Source of the DNA: Cristatella mucedo
Lineage: Eukaryota; Bryozoa; Phylactolaemata; Cristatellidae
Length of the DNA stretch: 64,000 bases
Direction of reading: 5' to 3'
Assembly: GCA_009760855.2 (NCBI GenBank)
Contig: WPIO01000134.1
Coordinates: 136,501-200,500 of the forward strand
Both the position numbers and the translations under genes were made by a program. The notes beneath the pieces were generated by a model. The model was not told the DNA's origin. It made no database searches and saw only the letters and a program-made list of their open reading frames with translations. This document shows positions 35,380 to 47,300 of this stretch, piece after piece; the first letter of the stretch is position 1; each line of letters starts with the position of its first letter.

Positions 35380-37560
35380 GTAGCCAGCGCCGCGAATTGC
35401 TTTTCCTTCTGCCCAGAGCCGCCGTCCGTCCATGCGTCGCAAAGTGCAGAGGGGCCGCGAGAGGCGCCCCTGCCTCCTGGAGCATAAACTTGGCCCGGCG
35501 CTCGAGGCGGCGCCCGCTGGCCGCGCCGCCCCCGCATGGCAAAGGGTGCTGACGGGACGCTGGGGGGGCTGCGGCGGCCGACGACCGGCGGCCGAGTGCG
35601 CTGAGTGAGACTAGGCCGCGCCTAGGCGCGGTCGTCGCCGCGAGCCTAGATGGTAAGTTTGCCGCCTGCCTGGACGTTAGACATAGTGGCGGCGCTAGAC
35701 GGGCGGGGTCGTCTTCTTTTTAAAGCGTGCGAGAGCCGCTAGACAACGACCGCGACGCCGCCGACAACGACGCGAGCCGAAGGCGGGCTGGCCAACCAGC
35801 TGCGCCGGCGCTCTCGTCGAAAACGCCGAAACGCGGTGCGTGCGCCGCGCTTCGCGGCGCGCGAAATCTGCTCCTGGTAGGGCCATTGCATCCCCTCTCC
35901 CTTTCCCCGGCAGCCCCTCCTCCCCTCCCCTCCCCCCACAGCCGCCCGCGCCCTCCGCCCGCCGCAGGGGTTAGTCGCTCCCCAGAGGCGCCTCCGGCCA
36001 TCCAGCCTGGGCTGCGTCAGCTGGCGAAACTAGACGGCCGATGCGGCTGCTCGCCGAGCCCAGCCGGCGCTCGGCGCGGCCGCGACGCACCGGCACGCAG
36101 TCGCGGAGTGAAGTCTACGTACCTGACTGAGGCGGCAGCGCCCACGAGACTGGAAGAAAGCAATCCGCGGCAGCCAAAGCTCTCTCTCCGTCTCTCTCTC
36201 CGGCCTCCGCGCGCCGCCGCCCGGCGGGCTGCGGCCCGTCTCCGGAGCTCGTGCAGGGGGGCGGGGGGGGGCGGGACGGGATAGAGAAGAGCTCGCCTCC
36301 ACTCGTGCGTCAAGCGTTCGCCTGCCGGCCAGCCGAAGGCGCGTCCGCTCGGGAGCAAGCGGCGCGCGGGGCGCTACGCGCCGGTAGGACGAGCCTCAGT
36401 CGGGCAGCCGGTGCGAGGCAGGGTACCCTAGCGTGGCGCTCCAACTGCTCGGCGGCGGCGGCAATTGGCGACCCGGCGGCGGCCTGCGACTGCGACGACA
36501 GTGGCCCGGCGAGGCAGCCCAGGTGGCCGTAACGCGTAGCGCGCGCGGGGAGGTGTATCACTGTGATCACTCACCTTAAGTACACAGTGGCCAAATCGAT
36601 TTTTTTGTATAGCCTCCATTCACCCGAACGCCGGCCTTTTGTCGAGCGAAACGCACGGGCGGAATTCCTGAAGTTTTTAGTCAGCAGCCCGCTTTTGAGT
36701 AAACAGTCCTCACTTAGTTCAGTCTACTTATCGACGATGTCTTATTGACCAGATTTTGTACTTGGCCGCTGCAAAGAAAAGACCGCGTACGAGGTGCTGC
36801 ATATTAAATGCGCGCCGCGAACACGTAGACGGGACACCCGACGAGGAACGGAAACGCCCGGCGAGCAGCAGCCTACCGCGGTGCAGCTCTGCGCAGCGGT
36901 AGGCCGCGGCGCGTGCTGCCGCGACTACCGGCCGCTCAGGCACCGTACCTCGGAACGCCAAAGATTGGCGCGCGGCGGCGCGCTGTCGCACGCAGAGGCG
37001 CCGCGAGCAGTCTAGTCTGGCAGACGTCTGCTGAGACACTGCTGTCAGTAGCTAGCCAGCCGTCCGTGTGAGGCAGCCAACAGCCACAGGCCTACTCGAC
37101 GGTGCCGGGCGGCAGAATGAATGTCTGCCTACGAGAGCGACAGGCGCGCGAGCAAGCAGCAGCGGAGCGCGCCCCCGACCGTCGGCGAGCTATCGGCGAA
37201 ACGCGACTACCATTGGCTCGTCTCCTCCACGTCCCGCCCACAGAGTGGACGCGAATGGAGGCGTGGCGCTGGTTTGAGGGGGGAGGAGAGAGCGGAGGCG
37301 GTGACACTAGCCGCCGCCGCCGGAGGGCTGTTCTAATTGCTCTGCCGCGGTCCCGAGTAATTGGAGCCGCTGCGTTTCGTATCGACCACGGCGGCTCGCG
37401 CTGCGGAGCCGGACGAGGACGTGCAGGTGCGCGCGCGCGCTGACCGCGATGACGCGTCGTTCCGCCGTCGCCCGACGAACCGATAAGACGACTGTCGGAA
37501 GCGCTCGCGACGCCGTCCGGTCCGCCGCGGACGTGCGCTTCCTTTGTTCGCGGCGGCTAA
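35380..37560. promoter_or_regulatory. CpG-island-like region, probable promoter of the LRR-Ig gene
   Basis: About 2.2 kb of very GC-rich, CpG-dense DNA lies immediately upstream of the minus-strand receptor start. Minus-strand donor-like sites occur at 36122 (CAGTCAG then GTACGTAG) and 36574 (CTTAAG then GTGAGTGATC) and could end 5' untranslated exons. A plus-strand donor-like GATG then GTAAGTTTG sits at 35653, which would fit divergent transcription. No TATA box is obvious. Large frames here (e.g. 35727-36284) reflect GC content. Confidence 0.5.
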
Positions 37561-37604
37561 CGAACGCGTCCGCTCAGAGTTTCATCAATATAATAATAAC
37601 AATA

Positions 37605-37780
37605 ATATTAACTTTAGCCGATCTGGAAGCCTTATTTTGTATAGCGGCAGAAGAGCCTTGGCGGCTATCGCTGCCGCTTGCAGTTGGCAAATAAAGGATC
37701 GTCCACAGCAAGATTCGAACCCACGGCCGGAGTCTTGAAGAGCGAGCACCTTACCTCGTGGCTCAACACGGCCTAGCCAA
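37605..37780 (-). mobile_element. SINE family 1 copy, reversed
   Basis: The minus strand reads TTGAGCCACGAGGTAAGGTG, GGGTTCGAATCTTGCTGTGG, GCAAGCGGCAGCGATAGCCG and CCAAGGCTCTTCTGCCGCTA. This is colinear with the other copies and diverged at the B-box end. Confidence 0.75.
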
Positions 37781-38121
37781 TGCGGACAATGTGACCGCCG
37801 GAATCTCTCGCTCGCCGCTCCGAAGATTTTTCTACGAAAAGTGCGCTCGGGCAGCCGAGTTTGGTGCGGACACGCTAGATTTGCGACGCTAACCAAGTTC
37901 GCTGCTCGAATCGCCTTGACATCCGCCACGTTGCGACGCTTATGGCAGGGACGCACGGAGCATGTGCGGCCAACGTTCGCCATTGCTCGATTTCCATTGC
38001 GTCAGGCTAGGGGGAGCGGCGGCGGCGATACCTGTATCCGGCGCGAAACGAAATCGTCGCCACGCCGCTCCTCCACTCATTGGTTCGCGAACCGTCAGCG
38101 CTTCGGGGGAGGAGGAAGGGA

Positions 38122-38171
38122 GTAGTGGGTGCCCCTCTGCGGCGTATCCGCCGCAGAGGGGCACCCACTAC
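38122..38171. repeat. perfect 23-bp inverted repeat with 4-base loop
   Basis: The left arm 38122-38144 and right arm 38149-38171 are exact reverse complements around TATC. The arms include GGGTGCCCCTCTGCGGCG. This is a 50-bp GC-rich hairpin with no mismatch. Confidence 0.95.
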
Positions 38172-38205
38172 CTGCCGCTTATTTTTCCTCTCGTTCGCGC
38201 CTACC

Positions 38206-38385
38206 TACGTGAGCCGCAATGGCTCACTAGGTAAGGTGGTTGGTTAAACGACCTCGGCCCTGAGGTCGTGGTTTCGAATCCTGCGGTGGGTGATTCTTTA
38301 TCGCGCCGCTGCAAGCGGTGGTGATAGCCGTAAAGGCTCATCTGTCGCTATACAAATGAGGCTGTTGAATCAACTAGTATTTCTG
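38206..38385 (+). mobile_element. SINE family 1 copy
   Basis: The head is GTGAGCCGCAATGGCTCACT with a perfect A-box. The B-box is slightly altered (GGTTTCGAATCC). The body has GCTGCAAGCGGTGGTGATAG and CTGTCGCTATACAAATGAGG. It lies 35 bp after the perfect hairpin. Confidence 0.8.
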
Positions 38386-38933
38386 TTTACCGGAACCGGA
38401 AATACAATGCGGGATGATTCCCAAAAATGGGTAGCACGAGCCCCTTGCACTTTAGTCGGTTAGCAGCGCGTCGCATCTAGCGAACGAGGCTCGAATCCGA
38501 CGGCAATCCTACGTCAACAGAGAACTGAGCAGCACCAGACGGCGGCGACCGGCGGAGGGCGGGTGGCGAGTGATAGGCACGCCCCGGCAGGCCGCCAGCA
38601 GCCACCTACCGGCGACTACTTGCCCCGCGAGAAGTGAAGCGCGTCGGTTTCCGCCGCATCGTTTGCGTAGATGCTGACGGAACTCAGAGGCTCCTATCGC
38701 GCTTGCGGTAGGCTACACGTGATCGCCTACTGCAGGACGCGAACCACGATCTCCGTGAAGTGCAGTGTGAAGTGCAAAACCGGCTGCCCAACGCTGCCAC
38801 TCGGCGACGTACGCTAATACGAAAACAGCGGAAAGACGTAAATACGCTCGACGACCGACTAGCCGCCGCATTAGCCGGATATAGTGCAAGTCGATCGGAC
38901 GAGCCGGCTTGCTCAGCAGGGGATGCGTGACAT

Positions 38934-39159
<226 letters not shown>

Positions 39160-39930
39160 GCGCGTTCAATTTCAAGATTCCACCCGGGCGAAACATTACA
39201 CGCCGCGATGCATCGAACAATGCGAAAGACGGGTCAGCAGCCAAAAATGCATTCGTCCACTCCGATAAAGAATTGCTGCGGCGGATAACTTGAGCTCTCC
39301 CTCGTGACTGCGTCGCCCGGTGGGCCAGAAAGGCAGAAAACACGTCCACCACTCGAGCGTAGCGAGCCACGTTGACCCCTTCTATGCACGACCTCGACCT
39401 TCGCAGGATTGAAGCTCGGCGAGAGTGGAAATTCAGGTAGCTCCAAGTGAGACTTTAGGGCGGCGGCTCCTCAGCAGCGCTCCTGGCCATTAAATGAGCG
39501 TGCACGTGGGAGTGCGGGGAGAGCACGGGGTTTAATGCGTCAACCGTGTGAAATTTGGAGCTGTCAAAGTAAAGGATTACAAATTACCCGAATCAGAGAA
39601 CTTCAGATTTAATCCAGTCTTCTTTTCGAAGACACTGCCAAATGGAGGAGCGACGGTCTGAACACGGCACGTGTGTTCCGAACTGCTTTTTTTCTGCGAG
39701 CTGTTCGGTGGTGCGAAAATGAGAAATGGCAATTGAGCGCTTCAGCAGTTAACAATACTCGAGTGCGACCATTTAGGAGCGCGAGAAATGAAGGGACCGC
39801 GGGCACCGGATGATGGAGTGGGCGGAGCACGTCTTAAAACCGGCCCAAATCTGGATAAACGCACGCTAGCGCCCGTGAAAAGACAGGGCTCATTAACGTA
39901 CCGTATTAGAATGCAACATAACCGTCGTAC
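39160..39930. other. no gene recognised
   Basis: Short frames only, with no motif or repeat recognised. Confidence 0.35.
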
Positions 39931-39938
39931 TGTTTTTT

Positions 39939-40065
39939 AGCGAAGTTACATACATATATATATATATATATATAATGTATGTGTGTGTGTGCGTGTGTGT
40001 GTGCGTGCGTGCGTGCGTGCGTGCGTTCGTGCGTGCGTGCGTGTGTGTGTGTGTGTAACTTCGCT
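39939..40065. repeat. AT/GT/GCGT microsatellite bounded by a 12-bp inverted repeat
   Basis: AGCGAAGTTACA at 39939-39950 is the exact reverse complement of TGTAACTTCGCT at 40054-40065. Between them are (AT)n, (GT)n and (GTGC)n runs. Confidence 0.85.
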
Positions 40066-40706
40066 GCCGTCTCCATAAATTATAATTATATATATTATAT
40101 ATATTTAACGAATTGCATGTCTAATTTACTCCTACGTGTGCAGTGATAACATTAATCTAACAGCCAAACGCCGAGATTTGACCCGGAGAAAAATGTGGCG
40201 ACTCTGCGTAAGGTAATTAGACGATCGACACCCAAGGTTCCTCTCACCTTGGACTGCTTTGGCCTGAATTTTGAAGCTCACGGTCTTCAGGCCATCCTTT
40301 AAATATTGAAATTATCTCATTATTCCTGAGCCGATATTTGTCAAAGCTGACTAGTGGCAGCGATCCGCGAAGTTTATACACTACGAAAGTGACGTCGCTT
40401 CATAAGTCTTTGACTAAATAGCAAGTCTCTGCCAAAAAAGCAGCAAGGAACAACCACTATTGGCTTCAAACGTCAAACCCAGTACCCCGTCGCCGACAGG
40501 CCGACTTGCAGGTTTTGTGCTCGTTCTTTCGTCCGGCTCCCCCCCCCCCCCGCCGCTCCCGCGAGCTCTCCAGGCCATACCATCGGCGGCTGCTAGGCAG
40601 ACGCTTCGGGCCCGCTGACACTTCAACTTCCTCGGGCACCGGTCCTCCCAATTCACTGAACTCGCGACTCTTCGCAGTCCCGACTCTCCTGAAGAAGGAG
40701 GGCCAA

Positions 40707-40748
40707 CTATAAAATGTGAGGCTGCTGAAGCTCCGCCTCATTTTATAG
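40707..40748. repeat. imperfect inverted repeat
   Basis: CTATAAAATGTGAGGC (40707-40722) pairs with GCCTCATTTTATAG (40735-40748) apart from a short bulge. GGCC/GGGCC just outside each arm extends the symmetry. Confidence 0.75.
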
Positions 40749-40859
40749 TCTGGGCCTTTAAGTAGCCTCCCTCTGGCTCCCTCTCCCTCTCGTAAAACCA
40801 CAGGCCACCACGCGGCGGCCGGCCATCGCTGCTTTCTTGCGTAGCCTTTCAATCTAAAC

Positions 40860-40980
40860 CATAAACGTGCCTTCGCCGCTTATCTGCGAAGCCATAAACC
40901 GCAACGCTATATAAACTTAAACCTGAAGCAAAATCGTGCCAAACCGCTTATTTGAGATACCATCTAAACCCTAAATCTGC
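40860..40980. repeat. short degenerate telomere-like stretch
   Basis: Scattered CTAAACC, ATAAACC and CTAAACCCTAAA units with a repeated TGCC(TT/AA)CGC(T)-type spacer. It is a weaker echo of the 8.1-9.0 kb array and could be coincidental. Confidence 0.4.
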
Positions 40981-40999
40981 CAAACCGCTCTGCAGTCTC

Positions 41000-41960
41000 A
41001 AAATCCCCCCCCCCCCGCCCCACGGGGGTGATACGACCTGGTGCTTCCGGCAGAACGTTAAAAATGCTCGGCACAAGATTTACTGCCAGCGAGCTCAGTG
41101 AAAGGGACCAGGTAAATATTCGTTTTTGCAGCTGATCGGAATGAATAGTCATTTTAACAGCGGATCAGCGAAGCAGACCGTATTAGACCTAGGGTTGGCT
41201 TTAACTGCTGTGCCTCGTCGCCGTAGCGTCTTCGCATGCATTGGCGAGGTGAGGATGCTCTGAGTCTAGGCGGCTATTACTCTTTTCTTTTTGGAATGCG
41301 AGCGTAGTACTGCTCAATGACGACAGCAGCAATCGATGAGCGAGCACGATGGTGGCGGCACATGTTCGCTGGCGAGCCGCTGACGAACGGCCAGCACGAC
41401 TGGCCAGCAGGCTGCTCACGCTCGACCAGGGTCGATCGTGAGCAGTCGCATGGATTCCGTCGGGAGGGCAGCCCAGAGCACGACTGCCGAGGCTATGCGA
41501 CGGTGCCCAGCATGCCCGACGCCAGCATGCCCAACGGAAATGGCGCTGCTGTGGCGACGGCTTGCATTCTGGCTGCTGAAAGCGGCCGGCTAATCTACGC
41601 CCGCGGGTGCGAGCGACGACGGTGAATTCGGCGCCCATCTTTCGGCGGCAGCCTCAGCAGCTGCTGTTGCTGCTTAATCTCAGGCTGAAGCCACAGGCAC
41701 AGCCTGTTGTCGAGATCACTCGACCTCGAGAGCTGAAAGCACTTAGCGGTGGCCGCCGAGTTAAATCGAGACATCGCCGAGCCTCTTCACTCAGCACCGG
41801 GTGCCGCCTGCTGCACGGCTGGGAGACAAGCTGCCCATTCCGTCGGGCCATTTCGAACTTGCAATTTCTGCAGCTCAGGTCACAGCTTCGTGAACCTAAA
41901 TGCTACCGTCCAGACAGCTAGGATGTGAGGTACTTGTAGTTTCCTAGTAGCGTCAAAGCT
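41000..41960. other. no gene recognised
   Basis: Overlapping frames of about 100-145 codons on both strands (41201-41921) show no recognised motif or clear splice pattern. Confidence 0.3.
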
Positions 41961-41968
41961 CGTGACAA

Positions 41969-42155
41969 TAATAATTATAATAATGATAATAATGCACTTG
42001 GTAAAGCGCCCTCAGAGAACTTGATCTCTCTCTAGGCGCTTTGCATTTGCTGCAAAGGGAAATGCAATTGAACGGTGAGTAAAATCATGCTTGATAAACG
42101 AACAAAATGAATAATATGGTTAGGGGTGACATGCACAGGGGCAGCATGAAAATAT
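41969..42155 (-). mobile_element. LINE family B 3'-end fragment
   Basis: The minus strand reads CATGTCACCCCTAACC, CATTTCCCTTTGCAGCAAAT, AGAGAGATCAAGTTCTCTGA and GGGCGCTTTACC before an AT trinucleotide tail. This is the cleanest family-B 3' terminus after the 6.9-kb copy. Confidence 0.8.
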
Positions 42156-42160
42156 TGACG

Positions 42161-42301
42161 TCACATCCCGAGCAATACTGTCGGCACGAATTTGACAACA
42201 TTGACATTTGGTGAGTGCGTTGAAGGAAAGAACAAAATGCAAGGCTGCAAACGCGCTTCGAAGGCCACTGCATGCTCTTTGAGTGGGGCTTGCAGTGAAA
42301 T
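42161..42301 (-). CDS. candidate 3'-terminal exon of an unrecognised gene
   Basis: The acceptor GATATGGATTTTCCTCAG is pyrimidine-rich and followed by a phase-0 frame of 46 codons (ISLQAPLKEHAVAFEA and onward, ending VPTVLLGM) and a TGA at 42163-42161. I do not recognise the protein. It is phase-compatible with the candidate exon at 42674-42763. The call rests only on splice signals and an open frame; chance is quite possible. Confidence 0.25.
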   Translation of the reverse strand: MSLQAPLKEHAVAFEARLQPCILFFPSTHSPNVNVVKFVPTVLLGM

Positions 42302-42673
42302 CTGAGGAAAATCCATATCGGTGTACACCGTATTAAGAAATCGGTAAACTCACGTTAGGCATCGTCACCTTATAAAAGCAGCCACAGATCAAGATTAAGA
42401 TAATGCATCGATACACTCTGAGCAGTTGAAGAAGCAGGTAGATCCCTTTTCTGGGAAGAGGAGGTGGGAGCCTACAGGTGGTTACAGACGACTGCTTCAT
42501 TCGTCCGGTGGGTCTAGAATGCATGCCTGCATGCTGGCCTGGTAGACCTGGGGCATCGGTTGACATTTTCGGTAGGCTTTCGAATGGCCGGAGGCTGCCG
42601 ATGAGTGCCGTGCCACTATTATAGTGGGCAGCTGCCCGGTGCAACCTCCGCAGCCTCTGACAGAAAGCCTTAC

Positions 42674-42763
42674 CAACAGTGAAAAAAGCAGTGGGCTGAG
42701 AATGCATGGAATGCTCGGATCTTGGGGTGGACATGCAGGCACTGCATCTGATTTGTGTGCATG
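42674..42763 (-). CDS. candidate internal exon of an unrecognised gene
   Basis: A 90-bp segment with a pyrimidine-rich acceptor (CTGTCAACCTCTCCAATGTAG region) and a donor TGTTG then GTAAGGC. Its phase-0 frame encodes 30 residues, including DAVPACPPQDPSIPCILS. Phase 0 at both ends agrees with the flanking candidate exons at 44021-44221 and 42161-42301. No family is recognised. Confidence 0.28.
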
Positions 42764-43369
42764 CTACATTGGAGAGGTTGACAGAGCAGCATTACTTGAG
42801 TCGTTTGGTTAAAGCTGCTGCTGGCACCTCTGCTTGCAGCATGTGTCAGGACTTGGCTCTGTAGTATAGTGCTGCTCAGAGACTCCATTGCATTACAGTG
42901 GTGGCTGCCCGAGTGCTGACCAGAGTGGTTCGCCTCTGTTTATTCCCTCTGCAGCTGTTCAATGAAGCCAGTTGGCAAAAGATAGAACATCGAATTATAT
43001 CGCAAGGCTGGCACCACCACGGAGTATGCATCAACTAGCTACTGTATATCTTCCACAGTGTGGCTTCCACAAGCCCAACAACCAATGTTGACCCTCCGGT
43101 AGGACAAACCAGGGCTGACCCTCCGGAAGTCGGATCCTATCAGTAGGGCAACTCTCTGGACAAAGAGGCCGACCAGCTGCATTGGCCGGAAACCAGCCAG
43201 CAAGGAACCTAAGCCCAAAGCGACTCTGAGCCGCCATGTCTCTAGCAAGGGAGCTGAAACATGACTAACCAAAGCCAGCTTGTTTGGTCATAACTCAGAC
43301 AACGGCTTGGCAAAAGGTGTCTGCTTTGGTCTGCTCTCTCTGTATCTGTCAAAATATGAGAAGGATTTT

Positions 43370-43857
<488 letters not shown>

Positions 43858-44020
43858 ACTCTCACTCTCTATTTTCTAGTCTCACTCTCAGCACTCCCAC
43901 TCTCCCTCACTCTTTTTCTTAAACCGATTTAAGTCTACAAGGTTGCAGTGCAACAGCGTTTGGTTTTATGGCTAATTTTGGGAACTGTAAATGTCATCCC
44001 CTTTCTGGAACACGTCTTAC

Positions 44021-44221
44021 AATGCAAAAAATACTCTGCATGTAATTGTTCGCATAGCTGAAGCAGTCATCCAGGTACCGAATGATGGTATCTAGTGTTT
44101 TCCTCTTTAAAAGCCCAATATCAGCCCGATGGAATCGACAAAAATAATGATCAAGAATTACTTGGTCAACATCTGGTTCTATGCTTTGCCAGTGATGGCG
44201 AATTAGGCACCCAACACAGGC
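44021..44221 (-). CDS. candidate internal exon of an unrecognised gene (67 residues)
   Basis: This is the best-supported of three candidate exons. The acceptor ATGTGTCTTTTTCAG has a branch-point-like CTAAT about 15 bases upstream, and the donor is GCATT then GTAAGAC. It is exactly 201 bp, open in phase 0, and encodes a normal-looking mixed sequence with WQSIEPDVDQVILDHYF and LKRKTLDTIIRYLDDCF. I recognise no domain. A (TG)n microsatellite sits just upstream in the presumed intron. Further 5' exons would lie at higher coordinates but were not securely identified. Confidence 0.4.
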
Positions 44222-44265
44222 CTGAAAAAGACACATTAGAGACTTCCCCCAACACACACATGTAT

Positions 44266-44316
<51 letters not shown>

Positions 44317-44346
44317 CGCACACACACAAACGCACGAACACACACA
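44266..44346. repeat. (CA)n microsatellite
   Basis: CA dinucleotide run with CAAACG interruptions near its end. Confidence 0.95.
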
Positions 44347-44349
44347 GAC

Positions 44350-47300
44350 ACCGAGCCTGGTTACACAGTCAGCAATTAAGGGTTACTAACTTTATTTGCA
44401 ACCAGCTCCTCGGTTTCGCATACCTGCATGTAAAACAAGGTGGGATGCTTCACGGCGAGGGAAATAGCAAGCACTGGCAGCCTACCGGTGAGAACTGCTT
44501 CATCCTTTGCCGAAGGATCCCGAGACCAGACAGACATATTCTTCCGTTGCCGAAAGAATGCCGGTCGATGCTCGAGATGGCTCCGTGGAACGTCTACAAG
44601 TCTGGCTGTTCCCTCAGCCTCAGGCTATCGTGACTAGGCCAGAGAAAGGGGGGAGCTGACTTACTGCCTAGCAGCTAGCAATTACAGAGAGTACTCAGAA
44701 ATGGGAAATTCATTGCTGTGGTCACAACTCTGTAATTGGTAAGCGACACTGTGGAATGCCGATTGCTAGTAACGTTGATGCAGCTAAGAAACATTGATGC
44801 AGCTCAGAAATCATGCATACCCAAAACTCTTGGAGAAAGCAGCTTGCTAATGCTGCGCTTGTCTAACCAGTAACAATAAAGGCTGTCGAGTAAAAAAAAA
44901 GAGAGAGATGATAGCTAGATACGGACGGATGGACGACCGGACGGACTGGGACGGGTGGATCCTCAAGAACCCCATGCCTTTAACAGTACACAGGTTGTCA
45001 GTCAAGTATACTAAAAATGCATGAAGTCATGCTTTCAGGCTTCGAAGATGTTTTGTGGATATTGTTGGTGTGTAAGGCAAGCACACGAGCCAGCTTTTTT
45101 TGCTGCGCCCATGACCATGAGCCAGCTCATCGTACCGTGTTCAGTGGACTGTGCCATTCACAGATGCAGGGCTGATGACTGCCCTGGCAGTTCCCTATCT
45201 GCAGTAGGTAAAAGCCAGCCAGCTGACAGCAAATGAGTCATTCTCTTCCGGTCTTACAGTGCAAGTGTGATGTAAGAGTACCTGCCCTTGCTACTCAAGA
45301 GTTGGAATCTGTTGAATCTTGAACGCCTAGTAGGTAGTCGGCTGTTACTATGGCTGGTAATGGTGGCTCTAAGCACGGCCAATGAAGCATACCAACGTGT
45401 TGAAAAGTGTGGCAATTCTCTACACGGATCGTAGGGGGGAAAGTCAAAGCTTCTGGGTGAAGCCTAATCTTGACCTTCTTAGACATCCCAACCATCCCAT
45501 TCTTTGACTCCAACCCTCAGCTCTTAGACTCGCTCTATCTCTCACCGATTTTCAACTTGTTAGCTGGCCTCAAAAGCAAATAAACAGTGAATCATGCACC
45601 AAAAATGACAAAGCAGTCCAGACGAACCGTATGGTTACTCAGATCGGCTCTTATTAAAATGTCGTAGCTTGTTTTTGTAGACTTAGATCTCGAGAGTAGT
45701 GACTTGGCAGCTTGATAGGCTATCGGGCGGGCACCGGTCACTTCAAAGGTTCCGGTTAGACGTGTGTGCCGGGCTCTTTGCCTACAGCAAATCCTCAATT
45801 TTGAGGTACGGAATTTACTTCAACCATGTTGTAGCAATTGATTGCAGCCCTCAAAGCAAACTCCATAGCTTGGCAGTCAGCAGGTCAGGTCAATCTACAC
45901 TAGTCTCCCTACGATTGCTTTCCATTAGTACACCCGAGTTGCGTCACCATTGGCTACAGAAATGACTTCCGTGTTAACCTTCTACGACGTGGTGTGAAGC
46001 TGGCATGACCAGGAGGACTTCAGTGGACCCTAGACCTACTTTCCTTAGGAGAAACGCTGTAAGAAAACTATTGACCCCGGCGAACTTGTTCAACAGGGCA
46101 ATTGTCAGAGTAATCACGTGCTAGATACACTGGCGTGACCCTTCGACTGACCTGCAAGAAAGGTAACCAATACAAGCCGTTCCTGCTCTACAGCTAGTCA
46201 ACGATGTAGCCGATGTAGTGGAAGTACAGGCGAGCCAATACTCAGTGTTGATAGGTATGGAAGTAGGCCAGGCCCAGGCAGACTGGCCCTCGGATGGCCG
46301 GCCACCTGCCATGGCACTAGGCCTCTGGCCTCCAATAGTAATTGTGTGGACCAAACATATCGGTTGGCTTAGTCCAGCTGCATCCACCAGACTGACTTGT
46401 ACCACGTACCGAGTGCCGAACAGGATGCATGCCCATGCCAATTACGTGCTTTAATTCTCTTGATTTATGGACATAGCTGTGAACTGGCTAATAAAAATAA
46501 ATTACCAGCAGCAAACAGGTAAGGCAATTACCGGTTGCAGGAGTCCGATCCGATCCGAGTTCAGTGAGTGAGCAGACAACGAGCAAGGTCAGCCAACTTT
46601 GGCTGCTGGGGATGTCAAAATTAATACAAAAGCCACAGGCTGCTAAAAAAAAAGCAAACCGTAGCCAATACATGACCCCTGAGTGCTAGCCATTTTTGAG
46701 ATGTTGAAGTCCTGGCATCCCTTTCATAATAAACCCTTTCTGAGTGACCCAGTCGTCTGCCACCGTAGTAATAGCAGTGCTGCTTGTTAAAATGATTTTT
46801 CAGTGTGGCCTGACAAAATATGCAGGCACGATTCTGTAATCTTGAACAGGGTATGCCTAACATTGATTTGAATCCATTCCAAACATTATAATACAGATAG
46901 AAACATCCCGTGGCACGAGAATGACACGACTTGTGCTCTCTAGCCTGATTTCTTGTCGTCTGCTTAGTTTTCATTGTGCTGGCTTTTTAATGTTCTACTG
47001 TCTGACCCAGATTAGTTTCTAGTCCCTTCCAAAATGCCTCAACTGCACTTTGATACCTGCGGCATGATGTAGCACTGGATGTGGAGAGGATTTTATATCC
47101 CCTCTGCAGATCCATCGCCAGTGAACAACCGGGTGCACTCTAGCCTGCCTCCAGGGCCAGGGTACATAGGTTGCTTACTGTAAACCATCTACGTATTTAC
47201 TCATTAGTCATGCTCACCAGACTCATAATAAAATGAGAGAAAAATAAGGTGGCAGCATATATCAGACACCCATCAGGTACGTGCTCGGTTTCACTTACAC

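Noticed and set aside
35727-36284. 185-codon plus-strand frame in the CpG-rich region
   Set aside because: Pro/Arg/Ala-rich composition is what high GC gives in any stop-free frame; no motif.
38455-38520. Possible tRNA-like sequence with GGCTCGAATCC
   Set aside because: A B-box-like core is present but no acceptor stem or convincing anticodon arm, and only one copy was seen.
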